In this document: piece after piece, positions 1-12,815 of the stretch
Position numbering within the stretch: the stretch's first letter is position 1
Layout: every line of letters starts with the position of its first letter
Origin: Sipunculus nudus
Lineage: Eukaryota; Annelida; Sipuncula; Golfingiida; Sipunculidae
Assembly (NCBI GenBank): GCA_026874595.1
Contig: CM049314.1
Coordinates: forward strand, 56,654,300-56,718,299
Direction: 5' to 3'
DNA: 64,000 nt
Made by a program: the position numbers and the translations under genes
The notes under the pieces: model-generated
What the model saw: only the letters and a program-made list of their open reading frames with translations
The model's database searches: none
What the model was told of the DNA's origin: nothing

Positions 1-82
1 ATATAATAATGGTATTTCCAATGTAACACTTTGTGCTATTTATTTCAAGTGCAGAGGTACCCTATGTTTAGTGCACTTGTCT

Positions 83-343
83 AGTGCAGTAACCCTGTAA
101 GTCAAGTTACACAACATACACAACAACAACAACAACACTGGCGTCTCCAGTGCAGTATGTCTGTAACTCAAGTAACAGGGTTACTGCACTGGTGTATTAT
201 AGTTACATGAATAGTGCACTTAGCTAAAGGGAATTATTTCATCAACTAAACTTCCTCCACTAATGTCTTTGTGTATGTTCCTTTATAAAAACAATAAATG
301 TCCAAATGTGACAAAATGTGAGTTACAGGGTTACTGTACTGGG
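83..343. repeat. Foldback repeat built on a GTAACAGGGTTACTG-type word
   Basis: A 28-base arm at 83-110 is complementary at 24 of 28 positions to 163-190, with a loop containing a short (CAA)n run (about 119-137). A further copy of the right arm, with the core GTTACAGGGTTACTG, lies at 320-340, and a degraded forward copy starts near 148. Spaced inverted copies plus an extra copy suggest a foldback or MITE-like repeat. No coding potential is seen, and the left part may continue outside the window. Confidence 0.5.
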
Positions 344-3300
344 GGTGCGATTTGTTTCCTTTCTTGTTTTGCCTTAACCTTAATCTGAAATCAAAAGATA
401 ATATGTGGTCTGATTAACATACCCCTGGTGTAGGTCTTGAGAGAAATGCGTTGATCCTGAGCATCGACGGTCCTTCTCATTGCCGAAACTAGAAGGACGG
501 TGATTGCATTTCTTATCAAAAAGGAACGATCCCATGGGCGGTTTGCCATATTTGACTAAATTAACCTAAAGATACTTAGCTGTTATTTATATATCCCTGT
601 CGTGTAACTGTGGTGCGGCAGTGCTTTGAAAGCCACCTAGCTGGAGTAATGAGAGTGTGCTCTGACCATATGCTTCTTCAAATATTAATGGATCGTGCAT
701 TGTTTGAGCGACGGTTTGTTCCTGTGATTGATTAACTGGCTGGACTAATCTTTTTCACCTAACCACAAAGTTCATCAACAACATATTTCTTGCAGATTGT
801 TTGGGCATGTCTTTTATAACTAGTAAGTTTTGTAATGTTTAACGTTTACCAATTTACATTTTCTGTTTTAGTATAATCTTGAAGGTAATTAACATTTCGT
901 TACACTTTGACCTTCAGTTTGTTGTGAGTATATTAACACATTGACATTATGAATCGGTCTGTTCCCCACGTAAATGTCACGGTACAGGGTATCCACGTTT
1001 CCTTGACCTTAGGTAACAAACAAATAGTCTTGACTATAATGTAGTTCAAACATAATTTCGTAACCTGTGTCTACGTTTATATAGTCGTGAGTACATATAA
1101 TCTATCAAACCAAGACAGCATTTCATATTACACCGTGACATAATTGTAACCATTACATATATTTGAAGAAATGTTTCTTAATTGTTGCATTACCTGATGA
1201 TTGCTTCCTCCTCTTTAGTGAAATGCTGAATATGAAGTTTTTCATTATAAACCTGTCTCTCGTTTGTTGTAATGAAGAAAAGGTCAGAGTCATTTATGTC
1301 ATGCCAGAAGAAAAAAAAAATACCGACATTAAGGAATTTTGATCCTATTATAGGAAAGGAGTGATTTGCAAACTGTGTATCTAAATTTCTGAATGAGAAT
1401 GTTTTCTCATCTTCTTTAGGGTATTAATTCTACTGAACCCTTCTTTATTAGTGTCATTGGTTCATATCTTTTCAATATAACAAGCCTCACAAATATTTGA
1501 GATGTTTGACATAGTTTTTATACGAAATTTATCTAAATGTGACTTTATACTGTGTGTAGTGTTTCTGCAATTAAGTTTTAAGAATTAAAGAGTATTCTTA
1601 AAATAATTTTTAAACGTATCACCAGCTGTATCTTGTTTGAAATAATTACCGGGTGGTCCCACACTATCTTGCGTTTTGCATGTAGCTTTTTATAATAAAG
1701 TATTATTTATTTACATCTATGTAATGAGCTCTTTAATTGTCATCTCTGAATAATTTAAGTGTGCTAAGGAGCGCTTCAAAAAGAGGACATTCATAAATGT
1801 GTTAAATAATTGATAATACAATCCTTGTGATGCTTTGACTAGATCAGCCGAAAACGTCAATTGCTATATAACTATTGTTTAACTGTGACTATCTTGTTAA
1901 TTTAATCAGACAAAACTGTGAGATGGAGAGTGAAGCAATAAATGATCATCTTTGTATAAACGGCAAAATTAAATACTGCTTCAGGTAGTAGCCTACCTGT
2001 TTTTAACTAGATGCCGAGTTTAATATTAATGGTATGAAACATTACGAATAGTTCCCCTGCAACGCGAGTAAGTTTCTCATTAATTGAAAAGAGACTTTAA
2101 CATTGCAATAGCATCCGAATAGAAAGCCAACTTATTAACCAACTCTCGGGTTGGTCATTAGATAGAAGAAATTTTCTCATTTTAATTTATTTGCAAGATA
2201 TATCAGTCACGTATGTCGTATCAGTCACAACATCAGATTAGTTTAGCTTTACAATAAGCATGCTACCAGTCTACTAGAAGAACTGTGAATATTCATTTAA
2301 ATTATTGTTTTTTTCGAAGCCATACTCTTTATATTAACAAATATGGAAAGCATATTCATTAATTTTTTTTTTCATTTCCATTCATTTTTTTCTAATATTC
2401 ACACATATATTGGTTATCATAAAATAGTTTACTCTGTTTCAGTGTCCATATGTCACATGGTCTACTATAAATCAACTAATTGTTTTACGTATGAATTTGC
2501 TCCTGCGTTGTTATATAATGGTTCAAATCCGTTAAGGCTGTGTGCATAATATTTGTGTATCAACACTAACCTCGATATCCTAGGCATATCCTAGTAGGCA
2601 TTCATGTCAAGAATGTTTGACAAGACCACATACACCTTGTGTACAAAATGGTTGGTTGGTACTTAAATAAAGTTATGTCAATAGATAATTATAGGTTGAT
2701 TTGAACGAGGATTGACCTTGCACCATTCAGAGAAAATGTACCTATGAGGTATATTTATCTTATTCAATAATATTTGAATAAATAAGGTGTAAAATAACAA
2801 TATGTGTCCGCAATACACGTATATCACTTCATACAGTTGATATCCATCGTTGCGTGTGAAATATTGTCCAATAAATATAATGTGGGTTTTCTTAAGAACT
2901 ATAATTTTAATGTTCTATATAAATAAATATTAAACAATTCTGCAGAAAATGCTTCGTCGGTATATCAAACATATTTTATGTGATTAACAAATAAACCGCA
3001 AATCAGAATATCCCGTCTAATAAAGTATTGCTTCTTATCAGATATTCTATGTATTCTTTGCACATGAACGTATTTTATCATTTAAAAGTGTTATATTTGG
3101 CAAAATAAGTAAAATCTTAATTGTATGGCCGGTTCATCATATAGTTATGTCCTCCTTATGTTTCTCGGGAATTGCGTCACCTTACCTTTCGTCTTTGTTT
3201 GTAGGTTTACGCGTGATTTTTTCTATGGATTAAGCCAAGGTCAGATGTCTATGGTACGAATATACTCTAATTGCCATACATAAATCAACTATACCATAAA

Positions 3301-3710
3301 TGATAATATATCAGTGACATTTAAAAGACATTTTCACAAATGACCTTATATTATGGGGTCAGTTGATATTTCATCTGGTTAATGTACACCGATAAGGGAG
3401 ACATAGAGACAAACAAATATGTTGAAGAGCAATGCTTACATACACTCATAAGTGACATCACTAGACATGATCCAAATGAAACGTTCTTAATGTTCTCTAC
3501 CAGCCACTTGCTACTTAAGTGTGTTTTTAGGAGCCACATCATGCATTTAGGTGTATTAAGGCTTTTGTCATGTATTGTACACATTCTATAGCTGAACCCT
3601 TGGATTGTACATGCACATTCTGTAGAAAAGCCACGTAGAATGTATACATACCATGGCCAACATTATGACTCTACTTCTTTTATAGATATACCATAGAATG
3701 TATACATGTA

Positions 3711-3713
<3 letters not shown>

Positions 3714-3756
<43 letters not shown>
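3714..3756. repeat. (AT)n microsatellite
   Basis: About 21 uninterrupted AT units. Confidence 0.9.
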
Positions 3757-3758
<2 letters not shown>

Positions 3759-3895
3759 GAGACTACTTCAGAATTCATATATAATATAATTTTGCCTATG
3801 AGCAGATGTATGCCTAGAATTGCACTAGACAAAACCCAAGTTTGATTAAAATATCAATTGATCTGATCGAGTAACAGGCCTACAATCACCGATAA

Positions 3896-3899
<4 letters not shown>

Positions 3900-3957
<58 letters not shown>
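3900..3957. repeat. (AT)n microsatellite
   Basis: About 29 uninterrupted TA units, one of the longest pure runs in the window. Confidence 0.9.
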
Positions 3958-3960
<3 letters not shown>

Positions 3961-6177
3961 GTCCGTTGACCTTAACCCGACCTCCTCTGTGCAACTTTAT
4001 TTAACGGTAAAGGTTAACGAACAATATGCATGAACACTATTACGCATACAAATGAAAACGACTTCGTAGATCGATGAAACCCCTACAGGTCAGCTGATAT
4101 TAAAATGCCAGTCAATATTTACATGTTGTTAACCAGTCTGGTCACTATTGCCCCTCTATTGGCCTCAAGTCACGACTTTCTAGGCATAATACATGTAATC
4201 AAGATAAATAGTGAGACGCTAGATATGTGATAATTCTAAATATCATTCAGTCAAGTACACTCAAACAAATACTACAATATGGATATATTTCTCTCTGTGG
4301 ATTATCTAATAGACCCTAAAAGGAAACTGGAAATTTTCCAAAATAGCAAGAAGGAATTGAAAGAGTTTATATCCATAAATCATATCATAACTCAGGGCCT
4401 GAATATTCTTTGATATGAATCCTTCAAATGTTTGTTTTACAAAAGCTTTGACATATATTTAAAAATATCCCCTACACAGTATTAGATCATACGAAACAAG
4501 GAACATTAAATTTATTACAGTATAATTCCGAAATTACGACCAGCACCAAGACCATGAAATAGTGGTCGAGGTTGTTTCAAGGTTTGACTGGCTAGGATAT
4601 GACAGCAGTCCATACGGCTGCGTTGTAGATTTTAAGTGCTCTAAACCCCCTTGTGTCTGTTCATTACCCTTTGGAATTACCTTTCCAGAGGGGTTCCACG
4701 ACATGATAACACCGGGCCATCCTATAAAATTTATGAGTCACAAAGAAGTTAAGTCAAAAAGAAAAAAGTAGAAATTCATAACAAAGGGCAGCTGGAACAT
4801 CAATTTATGGTAATTATTGTTAATAATTTAATATACACGGGGTGCTTGTTTGATGTTTAAATGTGATATGTCATGATCCACTGCATTGTATACAATGCAA
4901 GTCTATAAAGGTCAGAGTAAAGGGCTAATGCCTCCTGCATATAATCAACATGTTAAAAAGCTACTGGTCGTTGACCGTCCGGGGTTCAGGTCGATGGTAA
5001 GGTGCAAAGTACAAACGTTATCGGAACATAGAAAAGATATCGATATTTAGAGATGAGTTGGACTTAGGTAATATTTTATTGTATACCGTTTCTAAAAATT
5101 ACAACCCCGTCGTTAAAAATGTATAAAATAGCTTGCAGTGCAACTATACATTTTCTGCAGTCTGTCTCCTGTGGATTCTAAACTGTACCGGTTAAATACC
5201 GCAGGACTTCATTAACCTCAGGTGGTCAGTCAGGCAAACGTGTGAGATTATTTTATGTAATCGCAGTTTTACGAAATTTTCATCGGACGGCGTTTTATGT
5301 TAAAGAGTATCAATATTTAATTATAACATGCATGACATTTGTTTATAGATGAGCCATCTGAGGTAAACTATACAAATGTCATATGAGACATAAATATTAG
5401 GAAAATTTTCCATGGTTGTCACACGGAGTCCAACTCTAGAATACAGATTCTGAGACAGGAAATATCTCCATGATAGATCGTACTACAACAAAATGCAAAT
5501 ACAATTGATATTACAGGAAAGAATAATAAGTTACATGTAAAGTCTTACATCAAATGAGTGTGATGACACATACTAACAAAATTAAATGTGCTTACAATAT
5601 ATCTATAATACATGTTCATGTCATTTGAATCAACAGAAATCATTGGGGAAACTAGTTCATACCAACAGCTAAAACTACATTTTGATAAAAGAAAATTGCT
5701 CGGTTTTGTCAATTATCATTGGGATAAAAAGTGCAACGGAATGCTTTTAGTTTTTAGTTATTTAATCATTATAATTGAGGTCATGTAAATCTGCTTTGAG
5801 CTTTTAACTAAATAGTGAATCCTAATGACGGAAAAGATTTCATGACGATAATTTTGACTACTCTGACGCCTTACATATCAACCCAACCTTGCCAAATGAT
5901 TAAAAGCAATACACGGGTTTACCAAATATGTTATTCTCGCAAATGTCAGATTATATGGAAATATCACCTAAAACAAATATACGCTTGATTATTGAATGAT
6001 TCAAGTGTTGTTAAGGCACGAATTTCAAAAGGTTAATTATTATCACGGACAGAATATAATATTCATTCTCACTGTTTTCAGTATTTCCTTACTCTATTGC
6101 AGTACAAGCTGCTATCTATATATTGTCATCTGATTTAGTGATCTCTTTACGAAACAAGTGAATAATTCTTCAAAGAT

Positions 6178-6932
6178 ATGATGCACTGGACAAGGAATTT
6201 CTTCATCTTTATTTTGGCGGTGGAAATGACAACTAGCTTAGATGCCGATCGTCAACGCATTCCTCTCACAACGAGCCTACGTGGTATTTCCATGCAAGCA
6301 AGTTACAAAATTGGATCGTAAGTAAAAATATGTAGTTAAAACGAAGGCGTTTTTAGTAACAGTGACGACAGTTACTTTAAGGTTCGGTGAATGCAGATTC
6401 GGAGATAAAACGTGGATGTATTAATTACTATATGGGGGGGGAAAAGGAAAATAACGGTGCTCTTTTGTCTGAAAGAGAACGGGGTTGAATGGATTGATTG
6501 GAGCCACTGGAGTCCATGCAGCAATGCTTGTGGACCTGGTCGTAAAATTCGGTCACGTGTTTCAAGCACAATTCAGGCATCCCATAAAGAGGAACAGTAC
6601 TGTTTCCTGCGTCCATGTCCAGCAGATAATGTTATTCTATACACTGTTCGCACATTATAAAAGGTAGCTATAAACCATCACCGTACCATATCTGAATCAT
6701 TCTCATTGCTTATGTAGATGGATGGACACATTGCCCTATTTGTTAATTCTTTAATGTGTAGAAAGATCAAATGCTCTAACTGATCTACTGTTTAGGGTTT
6801 CCTAACTGAGTGACATTCTCTATTACAATAACAGCATTCCCTAATCACTTATATATTATGAGAAACGCCAACAAGTATGGGGAAATTGAAAACTATCTTG
6901 AACTTACAAAAAAGCATTTAGATTCAAGACAG

Positions 6933-6982
<50 letters not shown>

Positions 6983-7878
6983 ACGAGAGAGAGAACGAGA
7001 GAGAGAACGAGCCAGTTAAATCCAGAGAATATTAATGTGTTAAATGATGATAACGCGTTTCATTTTCTATTATTATAAGATTAATGAAAAGCTTTTTTTC
7101 TAATAGAAGTGAACGACCTTCTGTTTGTCTAATCTCTAGATTTTTATACTAATTGGTACTCCTGTTAAAGAATCCGACATTTCCTGAAGCCTGCCGGGTA
7201 GGTTATTCAAGACTTAGTGGCACCTGTATTAAACTAATACAGGAGACAAAGACGTTCTATGGAGAATTAGCAGCGTGTACTTCAGAGGGATCACACCTGC
7301 TCAAGGTAGAGAGTCAGCAACAAAGTGACTTGCTGGAGGAGTTTTGTCACTCCAGTGGAGGCAAGTTTAGGGTCAGAGCTTTCTGTATAAGACACGTTTT
7401 CCTGTATACATGTCCTGAAGCCTCACTCTGCTAAATTATATCTGTCAGTGATGAACGGCCACTGACCGTCAAGCGGAAAATAAGGAAAAGAAAAATCTTA
7501 TATCTCAACATCTTAAATTACATTCTTAGGGATATATAAAAATATTTTAATTACATAAGTATTCAGATAAATCGAAAATATTTCTTTATTTTCCATGAAC
7601 CTGTATGATGTTTAAAATCTTACGATTTACTTACAGTGAAGTGATATGTGCAAATGGGTGCATTTTGGCAGAATCGTTGGTTTTGGATGAATTCCAATCG
7701 AGACGACCTACCTGTAACGTTCCGTCCGTGGGATATGAAACTTGGACAACAAGACATGGTAAACCAGACTCCCGGGCAACTAATATATGCAGGTTACGCT
7801 TTCCACATCACAGGAGCCCGTGGTTGGCATGATGAAAAGTGCATGACTGAAGGATATCCTGTTTGTGAACACCCGTAA
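6178..7878 (+). CDS. Secreted TSP1 + C-type lectin domain gene, probably disabled in its last exon
   Basis: Four candidate exons. Exon 1 (6178-6317) begins MMHWTRNFFIFILAV, a signal-peptide-like start, and ends at a strong GTAAGT donor. Exon 2 (start uncertain, about 6447-6478, to about 6630) encodes a thrombospondin type 1 repeat: WIDWSHWSPCSNACGPG, then a basic strand and CFLRPCP. Exon 3 (7171-7360) holds the first half of a long-form C-type lectin domain (CRVGYSRLSGTC, a helix with LAAC, HLLKVES, EEFC) and ends at AG|GCAAGT, a match to the rare GC-AG donor. Exon 4 (acceptor after 7636, stop 7876-7878) holds the second half (FWQNRWFWMNSN, GWHDEKC, YPVCEHP). In the lectin frame exon 4 has a TGA at 7642-7644, only a few bases after the acceptor, where the downstream duplicate has TTC. 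The locus may therefore be a pseudogene or use an unseen acceptor. No EPN or QPD sugar-binding triplet is visible. The exon 1-2 join is unresolved, because the best donor and best acceptor are out of phase. Confidence 0.6.
6933..7012. repeat. Compound (TA)n-(GA)n-(GAGAGAGAACGA)n microsatellite
   Basis: A TA run (6933-6958) passes into a GA run (about 6958-6982) and then into a 12-base unit with AACG interruptions to about 7012. It lies in the presumed intron between the TSP1 exon and the first lectin exon. Confidence 0.85.
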
Positions 7879-9610
7879 ACATGTCCATAAAGGATCGGTT
7901 ACCATTTATCTTAATTTGATCGGTCAAACTCTAAGTATAGAAACAAAGATAAATTAATTATATGGTTATCAGATATCTCACATGGGCGTGTTCCTGTGCG
8001 TAAGAGGTTCAAGTATTTTCCTTTCTGACATGACAGAATGGAAGGAATCTATAAGACCTCAAGAAGTCAGAGAATGTATTTCATTTCATACATGAAGCTG
8101 AATTAAAATAACAAAATTATAAAAGTATTTTTCTGTTGTACAAAGATATCAATAGCATATCGCTCAATTTGTATGGTATAACTTGTTGCATGTTTATAAC
8201 TTAGATATATACTCAGAACTTCAAACAGTTCGCTGATTTGCCAATAAGACAAACATATAGACAGCAAAAATCTGGTTTGCATATGTCTTAAGACTTGGCT
8301 CATGAGAGGCAAAATCTAATGGACCTATGGTCTAGATTCATACTTAAATAAGAATAACACAAAGAAAACTAAAATGGATCCACCGACTTGATATTTGACA
8401 GCTTATAAACACAGGAAGAGTAATATGATATGATATGAATGGGGATTTAATTCAGTGATTATTATATATATTCGAAATACGAAACTCTAACAAAAACATT
8501 CGATTTGGTTTGACCTGTTTACACAATATCAAATCAAGCCTACCGCCTAGGTCAAAGGGGTTATTAATAAATATGGTTGGGTTCTATGACATCAATTAAA
8601 TTTGACTGCAAAATCACAGAGGTTTAAAGGTAAAACCGGTTAGGGTAAAAAGCAGTTGAAACATGCCGCTGACGTTGGCTCATTTCATATTTCATGTTTG
8701 TATATCAAGAATGTGGCATTAATGTAGGCTTCTACGTACATATTGGCGCATTTTGGCAGAATCTTTGGTTTGGTTGAATTCTAATAGAGACGACCTCCCG
8801 TAACGTTCCTTCCAAGGGATATGAAACTGGGACAACCAGACATGGTGTACCGGGTAAAGGGTCATTACTTTGTGCAGCCTACGCTTTCCACATCATACCT
8901 ACGATTGGTTGGCATTGTTTGTGAACACCTTTTAAGTATCCATGAAAGCATTGGTGGCCAATTAATTTAATCAGTAAAACATTTATGCGAACAAAGAAAA
9001 TTGTTTCTGTGTGTTGTTGATTCAAGCATTTTCAACTATAACATAACAGAATGGACGGAACCTGTAGGACCTCAAAAGATTCAATAAATGTATTGTTTAA
9101 TTCACACATGAAGCTTAATTTAAGCTTTCTAAATAGATAACTTCATTTCTAATCAATATAAATATCGCCTACTTTGTAGATTATAATTCGTCGTACATTC
9201 AAAATAAGATATATACTCGGACATCTGCCAACATTCTTTGATTTGCCAGTAGGGTACTCTTATAAAAAACAAAACTTCGGGTCATATGTGTCCTACAGAA
9301 TTATCCCGTCCGTTTCAAATTGTAATTTACAAAAGGTCTGGATTCAGACTGAAATAACTTAAAGAAAACTAAAAAATCAGTCACCGACTTCTTCATATAA
9401 GGAGTTCATAGAGATAAAGAGATAAAGAGATACAGAGGTAAAGAGATATGATATGAATGGTGATTGCAACCTATACAAAAAAATCAGTTTGGAAAGACCT
9501 CTTAATACAAAATCCCATATCATCCTGCGCCTAGTTTAAAGGAAGTTATTACCAAATATGCTCGTGTTCAAGGTTATCAACTGATATTTTACTGAACATC
9601 ACATACATAC
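7637..9610 (+). repeat. Tandem duplication of the last lectin exon and its 3' flank
   Basis: The segment 7637-8630 is repeated, diverged, at about 8738-9610. Shared landmarks run in the same order: the FWQN...NSNRDD coding stretch, the 3' flank with CATGACAGAATGGA-like and ACATGAAGCT words, AAGAAAACTAAAA, a GATATGATATGAATGG block, and a final stretch with CCGCCTAG/GCGCCTAG followed by a TTATTA-AAATATG block. The offset falls from about 1,090 to about 980 bases along the length, so indels have built up. The second copy keeps an AATAAA at 9083-9088; the first copy reads AGAGAATG there and has lost it. Confidence 0.8.
8738..8935 (+). pseudogene. Duplicated, broken C-type lectin terminal exon
   Basis: This is the second copy of the lectin exon found at 7637-7878. 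It keeps an acceptor-like TGTAG followed by codons for F-Y-V-H-I-G-A-F-W-Q-N, and further on the NSNRDD stretch and the G-Y/A-Y-A-F-H-I block. A one-base deletion in the tryptophan-rich segment shifts the frame. About 28 bases covering the WHDEKC...YP segment are missing just before the VCEH-like end, which removes a conserved cysteine. It cannot encode a folded lectin domain. It does preserve the probable original acceptor-proximal codons, which exposes the TGA in the upstream copy. Confidence 0.75.
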
Positions 9611-11399
9611 ATGTGTGTGCGTGTGTCAAGAATAGTTCAGAAACAGACCAACCATAAGATGCATTAGCGCTGCCTGCATGCATTCCGTCGATACTAGCTT
9701 CACGGCATTTGTACATCCATGTTTAACAGTATAAGGTCAACGAGATACGGACCCTGTTCACGTTCACTTCTATACGGAACAAACCATAGTATATAACAGA
9801 AACGACCATGGTGTCTATAGATTTATTTACCATATCATTTGAAACTAGCAAATGTTATTAATAACGAAATGTAAATTGATATTGTGAAAAGTAGAACTTT
9901 CGTGCTTCAATATTGCTTTAGACATTAATCAAATATTTTCATTTACTTTATGTATCATCCATTGAACACATATACAATTTATATAAATTCGCTTCTCAAA
10001 TTGAGAGCAAATTATCTCTTTTATAATTTTCATCTTCTTTCAAAGTTATCCTTTAAAATTCCTTTACTTAACACCCTTTCGATTTACAGTTCCATCAAAC
10101 AACGACATTCTCCTAAACCGGTCACTACTGATATGTACGGACGATGAGGTCACAGTGGTCTTAAAGTTAAACAAGTTCCGACTTGTATATATACAATGTG
10201 TCGACTATCTTAATTTCCCTAATTGTCTAGAAAATTTTGATTCTAAATTCCAAGTAGTTGTTAAAAGGAGTGAGTGTATATATCAATTTAAACCAAAATC
10301 GTTGTATCGTTATATCCCATTTAATATCATAAACCTGTGACTATGTCACAGAGAAGGAGGCATTGCTACAACATTGTTAGAAAGTTTCTCAGTAATTTAA
10401 TATTTAAATAAATTGTTAATCAACAGGTATACATAAGTAATTATGTGCAATTTAGCATCTGAGTCCCTGACTCAGTTTTGTTAGTTTTTAACAAATGCTA
10501 ATAGGCACTTTCATTTAATTTGCTCCTCGTGATTTATTTTACGATACCGACGATACAGAGGGGGTTCTTATCCCTACGTTACTGTCAGAAAAAAAATTAG
10601 CACTTTCTAAATGAAACATATGAAAAAGAATTAAAGAAAAGTGCCATGATTAAGAAAATACATATTAATTCTGCCTTGTTCATAGCGAAACATTAACATG
10701 AACTCTCTTCATTGAACTTGTTTTCTATATGACCAATGACAACTAGCGTCACATGACGTTGTGTTGACTAGAAAGAACCAGTTGTCCCAGTACCATGCAT
10801 ACCCGTTAATAGCCTATCATTACAATTCTTATGGTGTTCAATAAACAACTTTTCTCCAGATCTGTTATACATAATATATAAAACTGTGTATCGTGACATT
10901 TACGATGTTCCTGGGTGAGACGAAATCGCGAAATGGAAGCCATCGACTACAAATAACAGTCTTATAACTAGCGACCAGATGGCGAGCGCCTAAAAGCTTT
11001 TGAATGATAACCATCTCTTTTGAAAAACATTTTTTAGACGAGTTCAACATAAAAATTTAGGATGGAAATGATCCATTTACCTAATGCAAATAAAAGAGCA
11101 CTTATTTCACAGGATATATTTTTTAAGCACAATAAACCCCATTATCTTATTCTAGCTGATAAACCGGTAATCGGGCTTATTATAGGGCTTGGAGTGTATT
11201 AAATTTGATGAGGAATGTTGGCTCAATTATTTTATTCTCAAGTTAAAATTAAATACAGATTTTCAGTGGAATACTGTCTCAGTAAAATATGTCAAATATT
11301 TTACACTTACATGTATTTTGTGGCGTTATTTTGTGTGCTGGTGGCAAGAAATTCATACATCGGTATGTTTACCTTGAATACCTTGTCAGTGATGATGTT
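9611..11399. other. Intergenic, nothing recognised
   Basis: AT-rich sequence with short open frames of 61-65 codons at 9950, 10155 and 10865 that show no domain, no splice context and no codon bias. I see no repeat or RNA signature. Confidence 0.5.
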
Positions 11400-11830
11400 T
11401 ACATTTGCGAATCGGGATGGGACGCGGGGGCATTCAAATTTTTTAAAGATCTTTGATTGGTTAAGCCCCTGTTACATTCCGGGTGCGCTCGCTTGTGAGC
11501 ATTTAGTCGCACGATAGGCTTCAAAAAGGGTCTATCGCCATAGATCGCATCAATTGCCGCAAAAGCATTTATAGATGCAACAGCTGTCTTACAGCCAGAG
11601 CAAACAGAAGCGACCGTTGTACGACTAAGCCGCATACACTTGTACAAGTGGTCTTGCGTTCATATGCGAGTGTTGCACGAATCGGAGCTATTGGTCTGAC
11701 GTCACAAATAACTGTCGCGCGACTGATCACATGGTCGTAGGAGCTGACGTACGACCATGCGATTACACGTGCATTTTGGGGAGACCGGTTGTACGATCAT
11801 ACGATAGGTCTTTCGAGTGGATAAGCTGTA
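11400..11830. other. GC- and CpG-rich island full of short palindromes
   Basis: About 430 bases stand out from the AT-rich surroundings by CpG density and repeated TCGTACGAC-like words: TTGTACGAC, GTCGCGCGAC, CTTGTACAAG, GACGTACGAC, TGTACGATCATACG. Word pairs such as GTCGTA and TACGAC face each other. It may be a MITE-type insertion or a CpG-rich regulatory segment. No gene starts clearly inside it. Confidence 0.35.
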
Positions 11831-12746
11831 GCTTATTAATGTAGACATAAAAATCGTATCTTGTGATTATAGTATCTTGCACGGCCGAATTCCTATATTG
11901 TTTTATAGTATGTTTTTAATGACCTGTTTTATCAAGTTTAGTCCATAGGGTAATAATTTGCATTTTCTCTAGATCCCATAGGGAAACGATTCCAGTTCTG
12001 TTAAACTATTATGTGGTATAGTAATATATTAGATAAAATTATATTTTCAGAACATAAGTATTTGTATTCCTTCTTCTACCAGGTAAACTCTTGGACAACT
12101 CGGTATACGCACAAAGGAGCACATACAATTTTTGCAGATAACGTGCTAAGGCTTTAATAACATGTTATTTAGTGGACAAATATATTGTGAAACCCCGGGC
12201 TGCAGACACCCCTCTGGGGGTAGACACCCCGCGTAATGGAGTCTTAGGTCCGACCAAACACTTTTACTACTTTGAGAACAGTTTAAATCACCGGCGCTGA
12301 CGGACACAGAAACGGCCGCTATTACCGGGGGTAGAAAAAATGCTTTGTCACTGCGATTATGTTCTGCATCTAGTAAGCCTCTCGCCTATTAAACATGCTC
12401 CCATTAGTTTGACCAAGGAGTTTATAACAAACAGAGTTCCATCTATGAGAAGGTCTGCCATGTCTCGCAGGTCAGTCGTGCGCTTATTGCAAATAAGACA
12501 TGATAAGCCCATGAACCCTATTGTGCGCCAATTGTACCGCTGTATCACGACCTTTCACATAGCGAGGCTGTTGGATGTAACTCACACAGTCCGCTGAAGT
12601 TTGTCAGGCCGAGAGTGATATATCCAGTAACTGATAAATAAATCACTAGAATAACATTGACTAGAAGTGTGAATGCGTAGATGGTTTGTTTTGTTAAGAT
12701 TACATTGCAACAGATATATTTAGAGGGGTCTAATGTTTAGGAATCA

Positions 12747-12815
12747 ATGGAGCAATTTTTGGATAGATGCGGTCACTCTGCATTAGTATCTGCGGTGCAG
12801 CCTAACGGACGACTG
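12747..12815 (+). CDS. Candidate first coding exon, unrecognised
   Basis: An ATG opens 23 codons (MEQFLDRCGHSALVSAVQPN and three more residues) that end exactly at CTG|GTAAGT, a strong donor in phase 0. A TTTAG just upstream could also be an acceptor. No partner exon downstream was identified and the peptide matches nothing I know. This is splice-signal evidence only, and a match of this quality can occur by chance. Confidence 0.22.

Larger units (their letters stand above)
344..6177. other. Gene-poor AT-rich stretch, no supported gene
   Basis: No open frame here shows a recognisable domain, and most frames are AT-rich noise. The one stretch with a slightly protein-like look is 4562-4771 (+): 69 codons without an ATG start, with four cysteines in the cluster YGCVVDFKCSKPPCVC and a basic tail. 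It follows a stop codon directly and has no clear splice acceptor, so it is only mentioned. Two (AT)n microsatellites at 3714-3756 and 3900-3957 are listed separately. Confidence 0.6.

Noticed and set aside
3351..3591. Mirror open frames on both strands
   Set aside because: Complementary frames of similar length without domains, expected by chance.
12340..12597. Overlapping frames on both strands (85 and 63 codons)
   Set aside because: No domain, no splice-bounded structure; neither strand is favoured.
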